Assembly: GCA_021771675.1 (NCBI GenBank)
Contig: JAETOP010000011.1
Coordinates: forward strand, 1 to 64,000
Source of the DNA: Oscillospiraceae bacterium
Lineage (GTDB): Bacteria > Bacillota_A > Clostridia > Oscillospirales > Oscillospiraceae
Direction: 5' to 3'
DNA: 64,000 nt
Positions within the stretch are counted from its first letter, which is position 1, and every line of letters begins with the position of its first letter. Of this stretch, positions 18,213-25,412 are shown in pieces. Made by a program: the position numbers and the translations under genes. The notes beneath the pieces were generated by a model. It searched no databases and was not told the DNA's origin. It saw only the letters and a list, made by a program, of their open reading frames with translations.

Positions 18213-19496
18213 ATGATGGACAATCGAATCAAAGCATTTTGCGACTATCTGGACCATTCCCACAGCGCCTATCACGCCCAGGCCAATCTGGTGGAGATTT
18301 TGAAGGAACAGGGCTACACCCCCCTGGACGAAGGCGCCCAGTGGAACATCGCCCCCGGCGGGAAATACTACGTCTGCCGTGGGGGCGCCACGGTAATCGG
18401 CATTCGGGTGCCGGAGACCACCCCCAGGGGATTCCTGATCTCCGCCGCCCACACCGACCGGCCCAGCTTCAAGCTGAAGGAAAACGGGGAGAAAACCGGC
18501 CCCTACACCAGCCTCTGCGTGGAGCGCTACGGCGGGAGCCTGATGGCCCCCTGGCTGGATCGCCCCCTGTCCATTGCCGGACGGGTTCTGATGGAGACGG
18601 AAACCGGGGCATCCTGCCGCCTGGTGGACATTGACCGGGATTTGCTGCTGATCCCCAACGTGGCCATCCACATGAACCGTCAGGCCAACGAGGGCTACAA
18701 GTGGAACCCCGTCATGGACCTGAACCCCCTGCTGGGAGGCAAGGAGGCCGCCGGGAAGCTGAGGGAAGTGCTGGAAGAGGCCGCCGGCGGCAAAATCCTG
18801 GGCCATGACCTATACCTCTATGTCCGGGAAAAGGCCACGGTCTGGGGCATGGAAGACGAATTCATCTCCGCCCAGGGCCTGGACGACCTGCAAAGCGTCT
18901 GGGGCTGCTTCCAGGGCTTCCTGAACGCCCAGCTGGGCGATGACATCGCCGTTTTCTGCGCTCTGAACAGCGAGGAAATCGGCTCCCGGACCGTCAATGG
19001 CGCAGACTCCTCCGTGATGGAGGATACCCTGGCACGAATTGCCCAGGGGCTTGAGCTGGATTACCGGCGGCTGCTGCACCAGTCCTTCCTGGTGTCTGCG
19101 GACAATGCCCATGCCGTCCACCCCAACCATCCCGAGCTGGCCGACCCGGGCAACGCTCCGGTGATGGGCCAGGGCGTGGTGCTGAAATTCAACGCCAACC
19201 AGCGCTACTGCACCGACGGGCTCTGCGCCGCCCTGCTGCGCAAGGTGTGCCAGAGAGCGGGGGCTCAGGTTCAGACCTACTACAATCGGCCGGACATCCC
19301 CGGGGGAAGCACCCTGGGCTGCGTGTCCATCGCCCATGTCTCCGTCCCCACCGCCGACATCGGCCTGCCTCAGCTGGCGATGCACAGCTGCTACGAGACC
19401 GCCTCCGTGGCCGATACCATCAGCCTGATGGAGGTAATGAAGGCCTATTACAGCTCCACCCTGGAAATGGTTGAGGATGGGTTTGTGCTGAGATAA
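18213..19496 (+). CDS. M18-family aminopeptidase
   Basis: A 427-residue dinuclear zinc aminopeptidase of the M18 (aspartyl aminopeptidase/ApeB) family, probably cytoplasmic, acting on N-terminal acidic or neutral residues. Metal-ligand segments are visible in order: AAHTDRP, LDDLQSV, NSEEIGS, SADNAHAVHPNH and AMHSCYE near the end. Full family length. Two ATG codons follow one another at 18213 and 18216, and GAGG at 18204-18207 fits either. It follows pepF on the same strand, and both are peptide-degrading enzymes. A strong hairpin terminator follows. Confidence 0.93.
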   Translation: MMDNRIKAFCDYLDHSHSAYHAQANLVEILKEQGYTPLDEGAQWNIAPGGKYYVCRGGATVIGIRVPETTPRGFLISAAHTDRPSFKLKENGEKTGPYTSLCVERYGGSLMAPWLDRPLSIAGRVLMETETGASCRLVDIDRDLLLIPNVAIHMNRQANEGYKWNPVMDLNPLLGGKEAAGKLREVLEEAAGGKILGHDLYLYVREKATVWGMEDEFISAQGLDDLQSVWGCFQGFLNAQLGDDIAVFCALNSEEIGSRTVNGADSSVMEDTLARIAQGLELDYRRLLHQSFLVSADNAHAVHPNHPELADPGNAPVMGQGVVLKFNANQRYCTDGLCAALLRKVCQRAGAQVQTYYNRPDIPGGSTLGCVSIAHVSVPTADIGLPQLAMHSCYETASVADTISLMEVMKAYYSSTLEMVEDGFVLR

Positions 19497-19531
19497 CCCT
19501 TTCTGACAGCAATCACATCATACTGTAAACT

Positions 19532-19557
19532 GGCAACGCCCTGGTTCCGAAGAACCA
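19532..19557 (+). repeat. 26 bp direct repeat, copy 1
   Basis: Identical 26 bp segment (starting GGCAACGCCCTGG, ending GAAGAACCA) also found at 20465-20490. This copy forms the terminator of the M18 gene. Confidence 0.85.
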
Positions 19558-19562
19558 GGGCG
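19537..19562 (+). terminator. terminator of the aminopeptidase gene
   Basis: CGCCCTGGTTC-cgaa-GAACCAGGGCG, an 11 bp perfect stem followed by ATTTTATC. Confidence 0.75.
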
Positions 19563-19601
19563 ATTTTATCAGATATTATGAAATTTTTATGTGGAATCAT
19601 G

Positions 19602-19630
19602 TTGATAATTCAACCATAATATGATATGAT
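19602..19630 (+). promoter_or_regulatory. promoter of RHH-DUF2007 gene
   Basis: TTGATA (19602-19607), 17 bp spacer, TATGAT (19625-19630). Confidence 0.75.
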
Positions 19631-19661
19631 CATCATACAAGGAACAGGAAGGAGGAGTCAG

Positions 19662-20153
19662 ATGCCCAGAAAGAAAAAGGATGGCCGGCACATCAACTAC
19701 TATATCGACCGGGAAATCTACGAACGGCTTGAACAGTACGCCGATGCCAAAGGCCAGCAAATGACCACCGCAATCGAGCGCATTCTGAAAGAGCATCTCG
19801 ATCAGTACGAAGCAGAAAACAGACGTAAAGGAGGCAGCCCTATGTTTTGTCCCCATTGCAACGTAATCGTAAACGCTCCCAAGTGTCCCGTCTGCGGCAG
19901 CGGTAAAATTCGTGCACCACAAGAGGATGATTACTGCTATCTCACAGAAAAAGAAACGATATGGGCAGGGGCATTGTCCGACATTCTAACCCAAAACGAA
20001 GTGCCCTTTGTCACCAAAAACATGCTGGGAGCAGGTCTGTCCGCAAAAATGGGCCCGGCTCTTGAGCGAACAAGATTTTATGTGCCATATTCCCACTATC
20101 AGCTTGCGCAGGATTTGGAACGGGAGTTCTTCTCTTCTGATTTTAACCGCTGA
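19662..20153 (+). CDS. ribbon-helix-helix / zinc-ribbon DUF2007-like fusion
   Basis: A 163-residue protein with two parts. Residues 1-50 are a ribbon-helix-helix-like DNA-binding segment (INYYIDREIYERLEQYADAK, then TTAIERILKEHL). From residue 61 a zinc ribbon (MFCPHCN to CPVCGSGK) is followed by a segment like DUF2007 putative signal-transducing proteins. The ATG at 19662 follows AAGGAGG. Inside the gene, AAAGGAGG at 19827-19834 lies 7 nt before an in-frame ATG at 19842, so the zinc-ribbon half can probably also be made alone (about 103 residues). The domain names are judged by eye and the function is unknown. It may be a recent gene fusion. Confidence 0.65.
   Translation: MPRKKKDGRHINYYIDREIYERLEQYADAKGQQMTTAIERILKEHLDQYEAENRRKGGSPMFCPHCNVIVNAPKCPVCGSGKIRAPQEDDYCYLTEKETIWAGALSDILTQNEVPFVTKNMLGAGLSAKMGPALERTRFYVPYSHYQLAQDLEREFFSSDFNR
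19827..19844 (+). promoter_or_regulatory. internal ribosome site and in-frame start
   Basis: A perfect AAAGGAGG, 7 nt spacer, then ATG (19842-19844) in the same frame as the surrounding gene, exactly where the zinc-ribbon domain begins. Confidence 0.7.
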
Positions 20154-20172
20154 ATCGGAAATGAAACGGCCC

Positions 20173-20200
20173 TTGACTTTCCCGGCATCCATGCTATAAT
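20173..20200 (+). promoter_or_regulatory. promoter of antitoxin RNA
   Basis: TTGACT (20173-20178), 16 bp spacer, TATAAT (20195-20200). No open frame follows; the transcript would run into the hairpin at 20254-20296. Confidence 0.75.
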
Positions 20201-20205
20201 GAAGA

Positions 20206-20300
20206 TAAGAAAAGGGCGTTGCCGATAGACGGTTCGCTCCCCTCTTAGTTACAAGAAGTAACCGCCGAGTTGGGGAACTCTGGGGCGGTTACTTCTTTTT
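20206..20300 (+). ncRNA. antisense RNA antitoxin (RatA-like)
   Basis: Predicted RNA of about 95 nt from the promoter at 20173-20200 to a terminator with 13 bp arms (20254-20266 and 20284-20296), an inner GAGTT/AACTC stem and TTTTT. It is convergent with, and antisense to, the 3' end of the toxin gene, overlapping its last codons and stop. This is the layout of txpA/RatA type I loci. Start and end are inferred from sequence. Confidence 0.65.
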
Positions 20301-20390
20301 GTTCTGAAAAATCTGTACAAACAGGTTGATCAGGCTGACAATCAGGGTACAAAAAACAAATAAATCTGTATATGTAACCAAATCTGCCAC
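20289..20390 (-). CDS. small hydrophobic type I toxin (holin-like peptide)
   Basis: A 33-codon frame read from a GTG at 20390: a short polar start, TYTDLFVFC, one hydrophobic helix (TLIVSLINLFVQIF) and the basic end QNKKK. This composition matches the small Firmicutes peptides annotated as putative holin-like toxins. The start could instead be the in-frame TTG at 20381, since GGAAAGGGGG lies just upstream. The mRNA has a strong promoter (20496-20524), a 5' UUCG hairpin and a 9 bp stem next to the ribosome site. Such peptides insert in the membrane and depolarise the cell when the antisense RNA is absent. The role here is by analogy. Confidence 0.7.
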   Translation of the reverse strand: MADLVTYTDLFVFCTLIVSLINLFVQIFQNKKK

Positions 20391-20397
20391 CCCCTTT

Positions 20398-20435
20398 CCA
20401 TAAAGGCAGGGGGAAAAAGAAGTTTACCCCCTGCC
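20398..20435 (-). promoter_or_regulatory. 5' UTR stem-loop of toxin mRNA
   Basis: GGCAGGGGG/CCCCCTGCC, a 9 bp stem with a 13 nt loop, directly before the toxin ribosome site GGAAAGGGGG. It may limit initiation, as structured leaders do in other type I toxins. Confidence 0.55.
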
Positions 20436-20464
20436 AGAGGAGGAGAAACCGCCTACCGTATTCA

Positions 20465-20490
20465 GGCAACGCCCTGGTTCCGAAGAACCA
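20465..20490 (-). repeat. 26 bp repeat, copy 2, at toxin mRNA 5' end
   Basis: Identical to 19532-19557. Read on the minus strand from the predicted start site it gives TGGTTC-TTCG-GAACCA, a C(UUCG)G tetraloop hairpin at the very 5' end of the toxin mRNA, which would protect it from decay. Confidence 0.75.
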
Positions 20491-20495
20491 TTTGT

Positions 20496-20524
20496 ATTCT
20501 AGCAAAGAAGTCCAAATTCGTCAA
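20496..20524 (-). promoter_or_regulatory. promoter of toxin gene
   Basis: On the minus strand TTGACG (20519-20524), 17 bp spacer, TAGAAT (20496-20501). Transcription starts near 20490. Confidence 0.8.
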
Positions 20525-20687
20525 GTATTTGCAAATTTATTGCGAGGTGAATCCCGTAGGCAGTTTTAAGATTCCCGCCAACCACAAACAAAACCATCCG
20601 GTTTCCCAACGATGTTGTGGAAAAAGTAGAGCGGGCAATCCGGCAAAATCAACAATTTAATTCCTGTAAAAATGGTAAAAAAACCGA

Positions 20688-20716
20688 TTGCGCCAACAAA
20701 AAAAATATGGTATCAT
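20688..20716 (+). promoter_or_regulatory. promoter of ABC ATPase gene
   Basis: TTGCGC (20688-20693), 17 bp spacer, TATCAT (20711-20716). The leader is about 180 nt and contains an isolated AAAGGAGG at 20774-20781 with no start codon at normal distance. Confidence 0.7.
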
Positions 20717-20902
20717 TTCATTATTCCGGTGGAATATGTCTACTCCACAACACTAGACATAGGACGCTAAAATAAAGGAGGAAACCCCCGTTTCGACTCA
20801 CGGTGCGGCAGTGTGGAGACCTGTCGTAATGCTTTCGCTATTTTACCTGGCGAAATGCGAGTGCGTTCATTGAGGATTCAGAACGCATGGAGTCAAAAAA
20901 AC

Positions 20903-22102
20903 ATGGCAAGCTTAACCCTGAAGAACATCAAGAAAGTCTACCCCTTCAATGGCGACGACGCCAAGCAGGCCAAGAAGAAAAAGAAGGGTGACGAGCCCGA
21001 GAAGAAGAAGAACAATCTTCAGATCACCGCTGAGGGCGTTGTGGCTGTTCAGGAGTTCAACCTGGACATCGCCGACAAGGAATTCATCGTTCTGGTCGGT
21101 CCCTCCGGCTGCGGCAAGTCCACCACCCTGCGTATGATCGCCGGCCTGGAAGACATCTCCGGCGGCGAGCTGTACATTGGCGACCGTCTGGTGAACGACG
21201 TTCCTCCCAAGGATCGCGACATCGCCATGGTTTTCCAGAACTACGCTCTGTACCCCCACATGACCGTTTATGACAACATGGCCTTCGCTCTGAAGCTGCG
21301 TCACGCCACCAAGGACGAGATCGACAAGAAGGTGAAGGAAGCCGCTGAGATTCTGGACATCACCCAGTACCTGGGCCGTAAGCCCAAGGCTCTGTCCGGT
21401 GGTCAGCGTCAGCGTGTAGCCATCGGCCGTGCTATCGTCCGGAACCCCCAGGTCATGCTGATGGACGAGCCCCTGTCCAACCTGGACGCCAAGCTGCGTA
21501 ACCAGATGCGTGCTGAGATCATCAAGCTCCGTCAGCGCATCAACACCACCTTCATCTACGTTACCCACGACCAGACCGAGGCTATGACCCTGGGCGATCG
21601 GATCGTCATCATGAAGGATGGCTTCATCCAGCAGATCGGCACTCCTCAGGAAGTGTTCAACCATCCCTACAACCTGTTCGTCGCCACCTTCATCGGTACT
21701 CCTCAGATGAACCTGTTCGAGAACGCCGAGCTGGTGAAGGAGAACGGCAAGTACGCCGTCAAGCTGGACAATGTGACCGTGGAACTGTCCGCAGAGAAGC
21801 AGGCTGCTCTGGCGAAGAACAGCGTGGCTCCTCAGAAGGTGGTTCTGGGCGTCCGTCCCGAGCACATCGAGCTGGGCAGCACCGGCATCGACGCCAAGGT
21901 TGACGTGTCCGAGATGATGGGCTCCTCCGTGCACCTGCACGTCACTGCCATGGGCCGTGATGTGGTTCTGGTGGTCTCCACCATGAACATGACTGCCGCT
22001 GAGGTCGCCGCTCTGAACACCGGCGCCGCTGTGAAGTTCAACTTCGCCGGCCATGTCTGCCACCTCTTCTCCAAGGAGACCGGCATCAATCTGGAAGCCT
22101 AA
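20903..22102 (+). CDS. ugpC: sugar ABC transporter ATPase (UgpC/MsmX/MsmK type)
   Basis: A 399-residue ATPase subunit that energises carbohydrate ABC importers at the inner face of the membrane. Walker A GPSGCGKST is at residues 66-74, with the Q-loop in VFQNYALYP, signature LSGGQRQR, Walker B VMLMDEPLSNLD and the switch His in YVTHDQ, followed by the C-terminal TOBE/MalK regulatory domain. A Lys-rich charged insert (residues about 18-40) separates the first strand from the rest and is unusual. No permease or binding protein is adjacent, so it probably serves several importers. Codon use is biased to CGT/GCT, suggesting high expression. A GTG at 20813 is an alternative start without a ribosome site. 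Confidence 0.93.
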   Translation: MASLTLKNIKKVYPFNGDDAKQAKKKKKGDEPEKKKNNLQITAEGVVAVQEFNLDIADKEFIVLVGPSGCGKSTTLRMIAGLEDISGGELYIGDRLVNDVPPKDRDIAMVFQNYALYPHMTVYDNMAFALKLRHATKDEIDKKVKEAAEILDITQYLGRKPKALSGGQRQRVAIGRAIVRNPQVMLMDEPLSNLDAKLRNQMRAEIIKLRQRINTTFIYVTHDQTEAMTLGDRIVIMKDGFIQQIGTPQEVFNHPYNLFVATFIGTPQMNLFENAELVKENGKYAVKLDNVTVELSAEKQAALAKNSVAPQKVVLGVRPEHIELGSTGIDAKVDVSEMMGSSVHLHVTAMGRDVVLVVSTMNMTAAEVAALNTGAAVKFNFAGHVCHLFSKETGINLEA

Positions 22103-22124
22103 ATTCCCCATATTCCAACAGAAA

Positions 22125-22150
22125 AGCAGCCCGAAAGGGCTGCTTTTTTA
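22125..22150 (+). terminator. rho-independent terminator of ugpC
   Basis: AGCAGCCC-gaaa-GGGCTGCT followed by TTTTT. Confidence 0.9.
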
Positions 22151-22210
22151 TGTGGAAATATTGTTGATTTCTGTCTGGTTTTATAGGAATCCCGCTTCCC
22201 AATAGAGATT

Positions 22211-22906
22211 TTATCCGGAAATCTTTTGAAAGCTATTTTGACTTCCTGTATGATACGGACACACGTCCCGGCATTTGTGGCAGGCAATTCTCCAGGTATG
22301 TGTCCGCTCATCCTCGCCGAACGCGTAGTCCCAGCAGGCCTGCTGGTTCACCTGTGCGTCATCCAAAGCGTGCACCGGGCATATTTCCACGCAAAGATTG
22401 CACTGATTGCAAATGGGCTCTTTTAACACGTCCGGCTCAAACGCTTCCGCGCACAACACCGCCCCCAGCCAAACCATGCTGCCAAACTCCGGTGTAATCA
22501 GCAGGGAATGCCGGCCGATTGTTCCCAAACCGGCGGCCTGAGCAGCATGCTTTTGGGATACAATGGAGCGCCACCTGTTTGTTTTTTCGTCCCATTGGCT
22601 TTCATTTGTTGGAATCGGTACGCACATCACCCCATGCCGCTCCATTTCGGCGCAGAAATTCAGGGCAATCATATCCATCTTGGGTGTGATTGTATTCCTG
22701 ATTCGTGTGTATGGGATATGGGATTCACAGTACAATGCCCCCACCGGAAACCGGCACGCAAAGGAGATCACGGACTTGCAGGATGGAAATACATCCAAAG
22801 GATGAAATCCCTCCGGTGCATTTTCAAAGCGGTCTATGCTTGCGATTCCGCACAAGTCCGCTCCCAGCACCTTCATGATCTCTTTCACACGTTCTCTGTC
22901 CAGCAT
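22211..22906 (-). CDS. QueG-like double-cluster 4Fe-4S protein
   Basis: A 231-residue iron-sulfur protein resembling the core of epoxyqueuosine reductase QueG. The central segment is VSQKHAAQAAGLGTIGRHSLLITPEFG in outline, followed by a bacterial ferredoxin motif (CNQCNLCVEICPVHAL) and a second cysteine set (CHKCRDVCPYH), for two 4Fe-4S clusters. QueG proteins are usually 340 residues or more, so the C-terminal extension is missing and the true substrate is uncertain. A real QueH is encoded at 62604, so queuosine synthesis need not depend on this gene. It is monocistronic and convergent with ugpC. Confidence 0.75.
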   Translation of the reverse strand: MLDRERVKEIMKVLGADLCGIASIDRFENAPEGFHPLDVFPSCKSVISFACRFPVGALYCESHIPYTRIRNTITPKMDMIALNFCAEMERHGVMCVPIPTNESQWDEKTNRWRSIVSQKHAAQAAGLGTIGRHSLLITPEFGSMVWLGAVLCAEAFEPDVLKEPICNQCNLCVEICPVHALDDAQVNQQACWDYAFGEDERTHTWRIACHKCRDVCPYHTGSQNSFQKISG

Positions 22907-22969
22907 TTGAATTCTCCTCCAAGTCCTTGGAAAACAATACCATCCACCTATAAAAATCGAATAAACTGG

Positions 22970-23172
22970 CAGGACGTTGAATGGAATTAGGTCAAGGTTT
23001 CTGAGTAAAGGCCCCTCTGTGCAAGGGGCCTTCCTCAGAAGCCATCACTTGGTTCCATTCAACGGAACACTCAATTATTTCACCTGGCGGGAGGCAGATT
23101 GCCTCCCCTACGATCAAACGGAAGGTGCAGCGGGGCTCCATTGGGGCGGCACGTCGACAAACACCATCATTC
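22970..23172. repeat. element A, hairpin E and AATTAGGAATTAGG tract
   Basis: A complete 90 bp element A lies at 22975-23064 (CGTTGAATGG to CCATTCAACG). Hairpin E follows (CTGGCGGGAGGCAGATTGCC then TCCCCTACG, about 23083-23110). The tract CATTCCTAATTCCTAATTCC at 23167-23186 runs into the PfkB kinase gene and supplies its stop codon. Confidence 0.75.
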
Positions 23173-24114
23173 CTAATTCCTAATTCCGACCTCTTCCAGT
23201 CTGGGCATGGCGGGAATGGCCCCATGGCGGCTGGTGGTGATGCTGGCGGCTTTGTTGGCAAAGGCGGCAATCTCCTCCACCCGTTTCAGCGTCAGCTTAT
23301 CCAAATCCTCTTTCACCAGCTTCGTCAGGGCAGCGCCGAAGAAGGTGTCCCCTGCGCCGTTGGTGTCCCCCACCCTGACCTTGATGCCGGGGACGGAGCC
23401 GGTTTCCTCTCCCAGGCGGAAGAAGGCGCCGTTGGCACCCAGGGTTATGAAAATCAGCCGGATGCCCAGACCTGCCAGCACCCGGGAGCCCTCCACGGGG
23501 TCGTCGGTGCCAGTGAGCAGGGGCAGCTCCTCGTCGGAAATTTTCAGAATATCGCACAGAGGCAGGGCGTCCTTCATCTCCCGAATGGCTTCCTCGGGGC
23601 TCCCCCAGAGGCTGGAGCGGTAGTTGGGATCGTAGCTCACCAGGCAGCCGTTTTCCCGGGCCTTCTTTGCGGCGTAAAGGGTGGCGCTCCGGGCGGGCTC
23701 GGCGGTAAGGCTCACGGAGCCGAAGTGGAGAACCCGGGTGTTTTTCAGCAAATTCTCCGGAATCTCCCGGGCGTTCAGATTCACGTCCGCACTGGGATCA
23801 CGGTAGAAGGTGAAGCTCCGCTCTCCGGTTTCATCCACGGAAACCACCGCCAGGGTGGTGTGCTCCCGCTCATCGGTAAGAAGGCCTGTGGTATCCACGT
23901 GGTTTTCGTTCAGCACGCAGCGGAGATAGTTTCCGAAAGCATCCCGGCCCACCTTTCCCACAAAGGCGGTCTGTGCCCCCAGCCGGGAAGCGGCCACCGC
24001 CAGATTGGCCGGTGCGCCGCCGGGATTGGCCGCATACTGCCCCACCCCCAATTGGTTCACTCCTGTCTGAGTCAGATCAACGAGAAGCTCGCCAATTGCT
24101 ACAATGTCTTTCAT
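23173..24114 (-). CDS. PfkB-family sugar kinase (fructokinase-like)
   Basis: A 313-residue ribokinase-family enzyme that phosphorylates a sugar with ATP, most like bacterial fructokinases. The N-terminal GELLVDL and substrate motif NPGGAPANLAVAASRLG are present. The C-terminal anion hole and catalytic Asp motif DTNGAGDTFFGA is near residue 250. Its start overlaps the stop of the flavodiiron gene by 4 nt, so the two are translationally coupled despite unrelated functions. The last codons and the TAG stop lie inside the repeated AATTAGGAATTAGG tract, so the original C-terminus may have been changed. Confidence 0.88.
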   Translation of the reverse strand: MKDIVAIGELLVDLTQTGVNQLGVGQYAANPGGAPANLAVAASRLGAQTAFVGKVGRDAFGNYLRCVLNENHVDTTGLLTDEREHTTLAVVSVDETGERSFTFYRDPSADVNLNAREIPENLLKNTRVLHFGSVSLTAEPARSATLYAAKKARENGCLVSYDPNYRSSLWGSPEEAIREMKDALPLCDILKISDEELPLLTGTDDPVEGSRVLAGLGIRLIFITLGANGAFFRLGEETGSVPGIKVRVGDTNGAGDTFFGAALTKLVKEDLDKLTLKRVEEIAAFANKAASITTSRHGAIPAMPRLEEVGIRN

Positions 24115-25259
24115 TTTGCTAACTCCTCTGCCAGACGGCGGATGGATGCCTTGGTATCCTGGTCCATGGCGGACTTCATGGTGACCTTCTCCTGGGCAAA
24201 GGTGATATTCTTGCTCTTTTCCAGGGCGGCGGCCATGATTCGGGCGGCGGCAGGAGCCCAGGTGCCGTTTTCCATGAAGGCCACGGTGCGGTTCTGGAAG
24301 CTCCGCTCGGTGAGAGCGTGGAGGAAGGCGTGCATGGGCGGGAAGATGTCGCCGTTGTAGGTGACGGAAGCCAGCACCAGCCGGTCATACCGGAAGGCAT
24401 CCTCCACACACTCGGCCAGGTCCGCCCGGGCCAGGTCCGCCAGCACCACCTTCTGGCCCCTGCTTTCCAGCTCCCGGGCCAGCTCCTCCGCCGCAGCCTT
24501 GGTATGGCCGTAAACAGAGGCATAGGCAATCATCACGCCAGAATCCTCCGGGCGATAAGAGGACCAGATGTCATATTTTTCAATGTAGTGGCCCAGATTT
24601 TCCTTGAGAATGGGGCCATGGAGGGGGCAGATGATGGCAATGTCCAGCGTGGCCGCAGCTTTCAGCAGCTTCTGCACCTGCATCCCGTACTTGCCCACAA
24701 TGCCGATGTAATACCGCCGGGCCTCGCAGTCCCACTCATCCTCTACATCCAGAGCGCCGAATTTTCCGAAGCCGTCAGCGGAGAAGAGCACCTTGTCGAA
24801 GCTGTCATAGCTCACCATCACCTCGGGCCAGTGAACCATGGGGGCAAAGACGAAGGTCAGGGCGTGCTTGCCCAATGTCAGGGTTTCGCCGTCCTTCACG
24901 ATCAGCCGTTTCATTTCCGGAGCGTCGGGGAAGAACTGAGCCATCATCACGAAGGTCTTGGCGTTGCCCACCACGGTGGCGTCAGGATAGCGCTCCAGGA
25001 ATTTCACAATATTGGCAGAATGGTCCGGCTCCATGTGCTGCACCACCAGGTAGTCCGGCTTCCGGTCCCCCAGCACTGCGGCGATTTTTTCCAGCCACGC
25101 CTCCCCGAAGCGCTGATCCACCGTGTCCATCACAGCCACCTTATCATCCACAATCACATAGGAATTGTAGGCCATTCCATTGGGCACCAGGTACTGCCCC
25201 TCGAACAAATCCACCTCATGGTCATTCACGCCCACATAGCGAATATCATTTGTAATCAT
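24111..25259 (-). CDS. A-type flavodiiron protein (FprA)
   Basis: A 382-residue cytoplasmic diiron/FMN enzyme that reduces O2 to water (or NO to N2O), protecting anaerobes. The metallo-beta-lactamase-fold diiron domain shows ligands His75, Glu77 and Asp79 (HMEPDHS), then MVHWPE, SADGFG and PLHGP. The flavodoxin domain begins near residue 250 (VMIAYASVYGHTKAAA). The ATG at 25259 follows AAGGAGG; the first in-frame codon at 25304 is disfavoured. It has its own promoter, whose -35 lies within a 17 bp inverted repeat. The rubredoxin partner is not adjacent. The sugar kinase gene is co-transcribed downstream. Confidence 0.93.
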   Translation of the reverse strand: MITNDIRYVGVNDHEVDLFEGQYLVPNGMAYNSYVIVDDKVAVMDTVDQRFGEAWLEKIAAVLGDRKPDYLVVQHMEPDHSANIVKFLERYPDATVVGNAKTFVMMAQFFPDAPEMKRLIVKDGETLTLGKHALTFVFAPMVHWPEVMVSYDSFDKVLFSADGFGKFGALDVEDEWDCEARRYYIGIVGKYGMQVQKLLKAAATLDIAIICPLHGPILKENLGHYIEKYDIWSSYRPEDSGVMIAYASVYGHTKAAAEELARELESRGQKVVLADLARADLAECVEDAFRYDRLVLASVTYNGDIFPPMHAFLHALTERSFQNRTVAFMENGTWAPAAARIMAAALEKSKNITFAQEKVTMKSAMDQDTKASIRRLAEELAK

Positions 25260-25289
25260 CCGATTTCCTCCTTGTGTTTTCTGCCCCAT

Positions 25290-25318
25290 ATTATACAGAA
25301 ACACCCAAAATATTTCAA
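25290..25318 (-). promoter_or_regulatory. promoter of the flavodiiron gene
   Basis: On the minus strand TTGAAA (25313-25318), 17 bp spacer, TATAAT (25290-25295). Confidence 0.8.
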
Positions 25319-25341
25319 TACTTTTTGAAATATTTTGGGTG
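25302..25341. promoter_or_regulatory. 17 bp perfect inverted repeat over the promoter
   Basis: CACCCAAAATATTTCAA (25302-25318), 6 nt loop, TTGAAATATTTTGGGTG (25325-25341). The inner end of one arm is the -35 hexamer of the flavodiiron promoter. It could be an operator or the hflC transcript terminator. Confidence 0.7.
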
Positions 25342-25412
25342 CGTTTCTATTCTTACATGGCTACGCCGCTGCTGGACGATCGTCCGGGGAGGGTGATCCT
25401 CCCCGGAGCATT

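Noticed and set aside
20813..20902. N-terminal extension of the ABC ATPase from the GTG at 20813
   Set aside because: No ribosome site at proper distance, and the extension (ETCRNAF...) has no family counterpart. The start at 20903 matches family N-termini.
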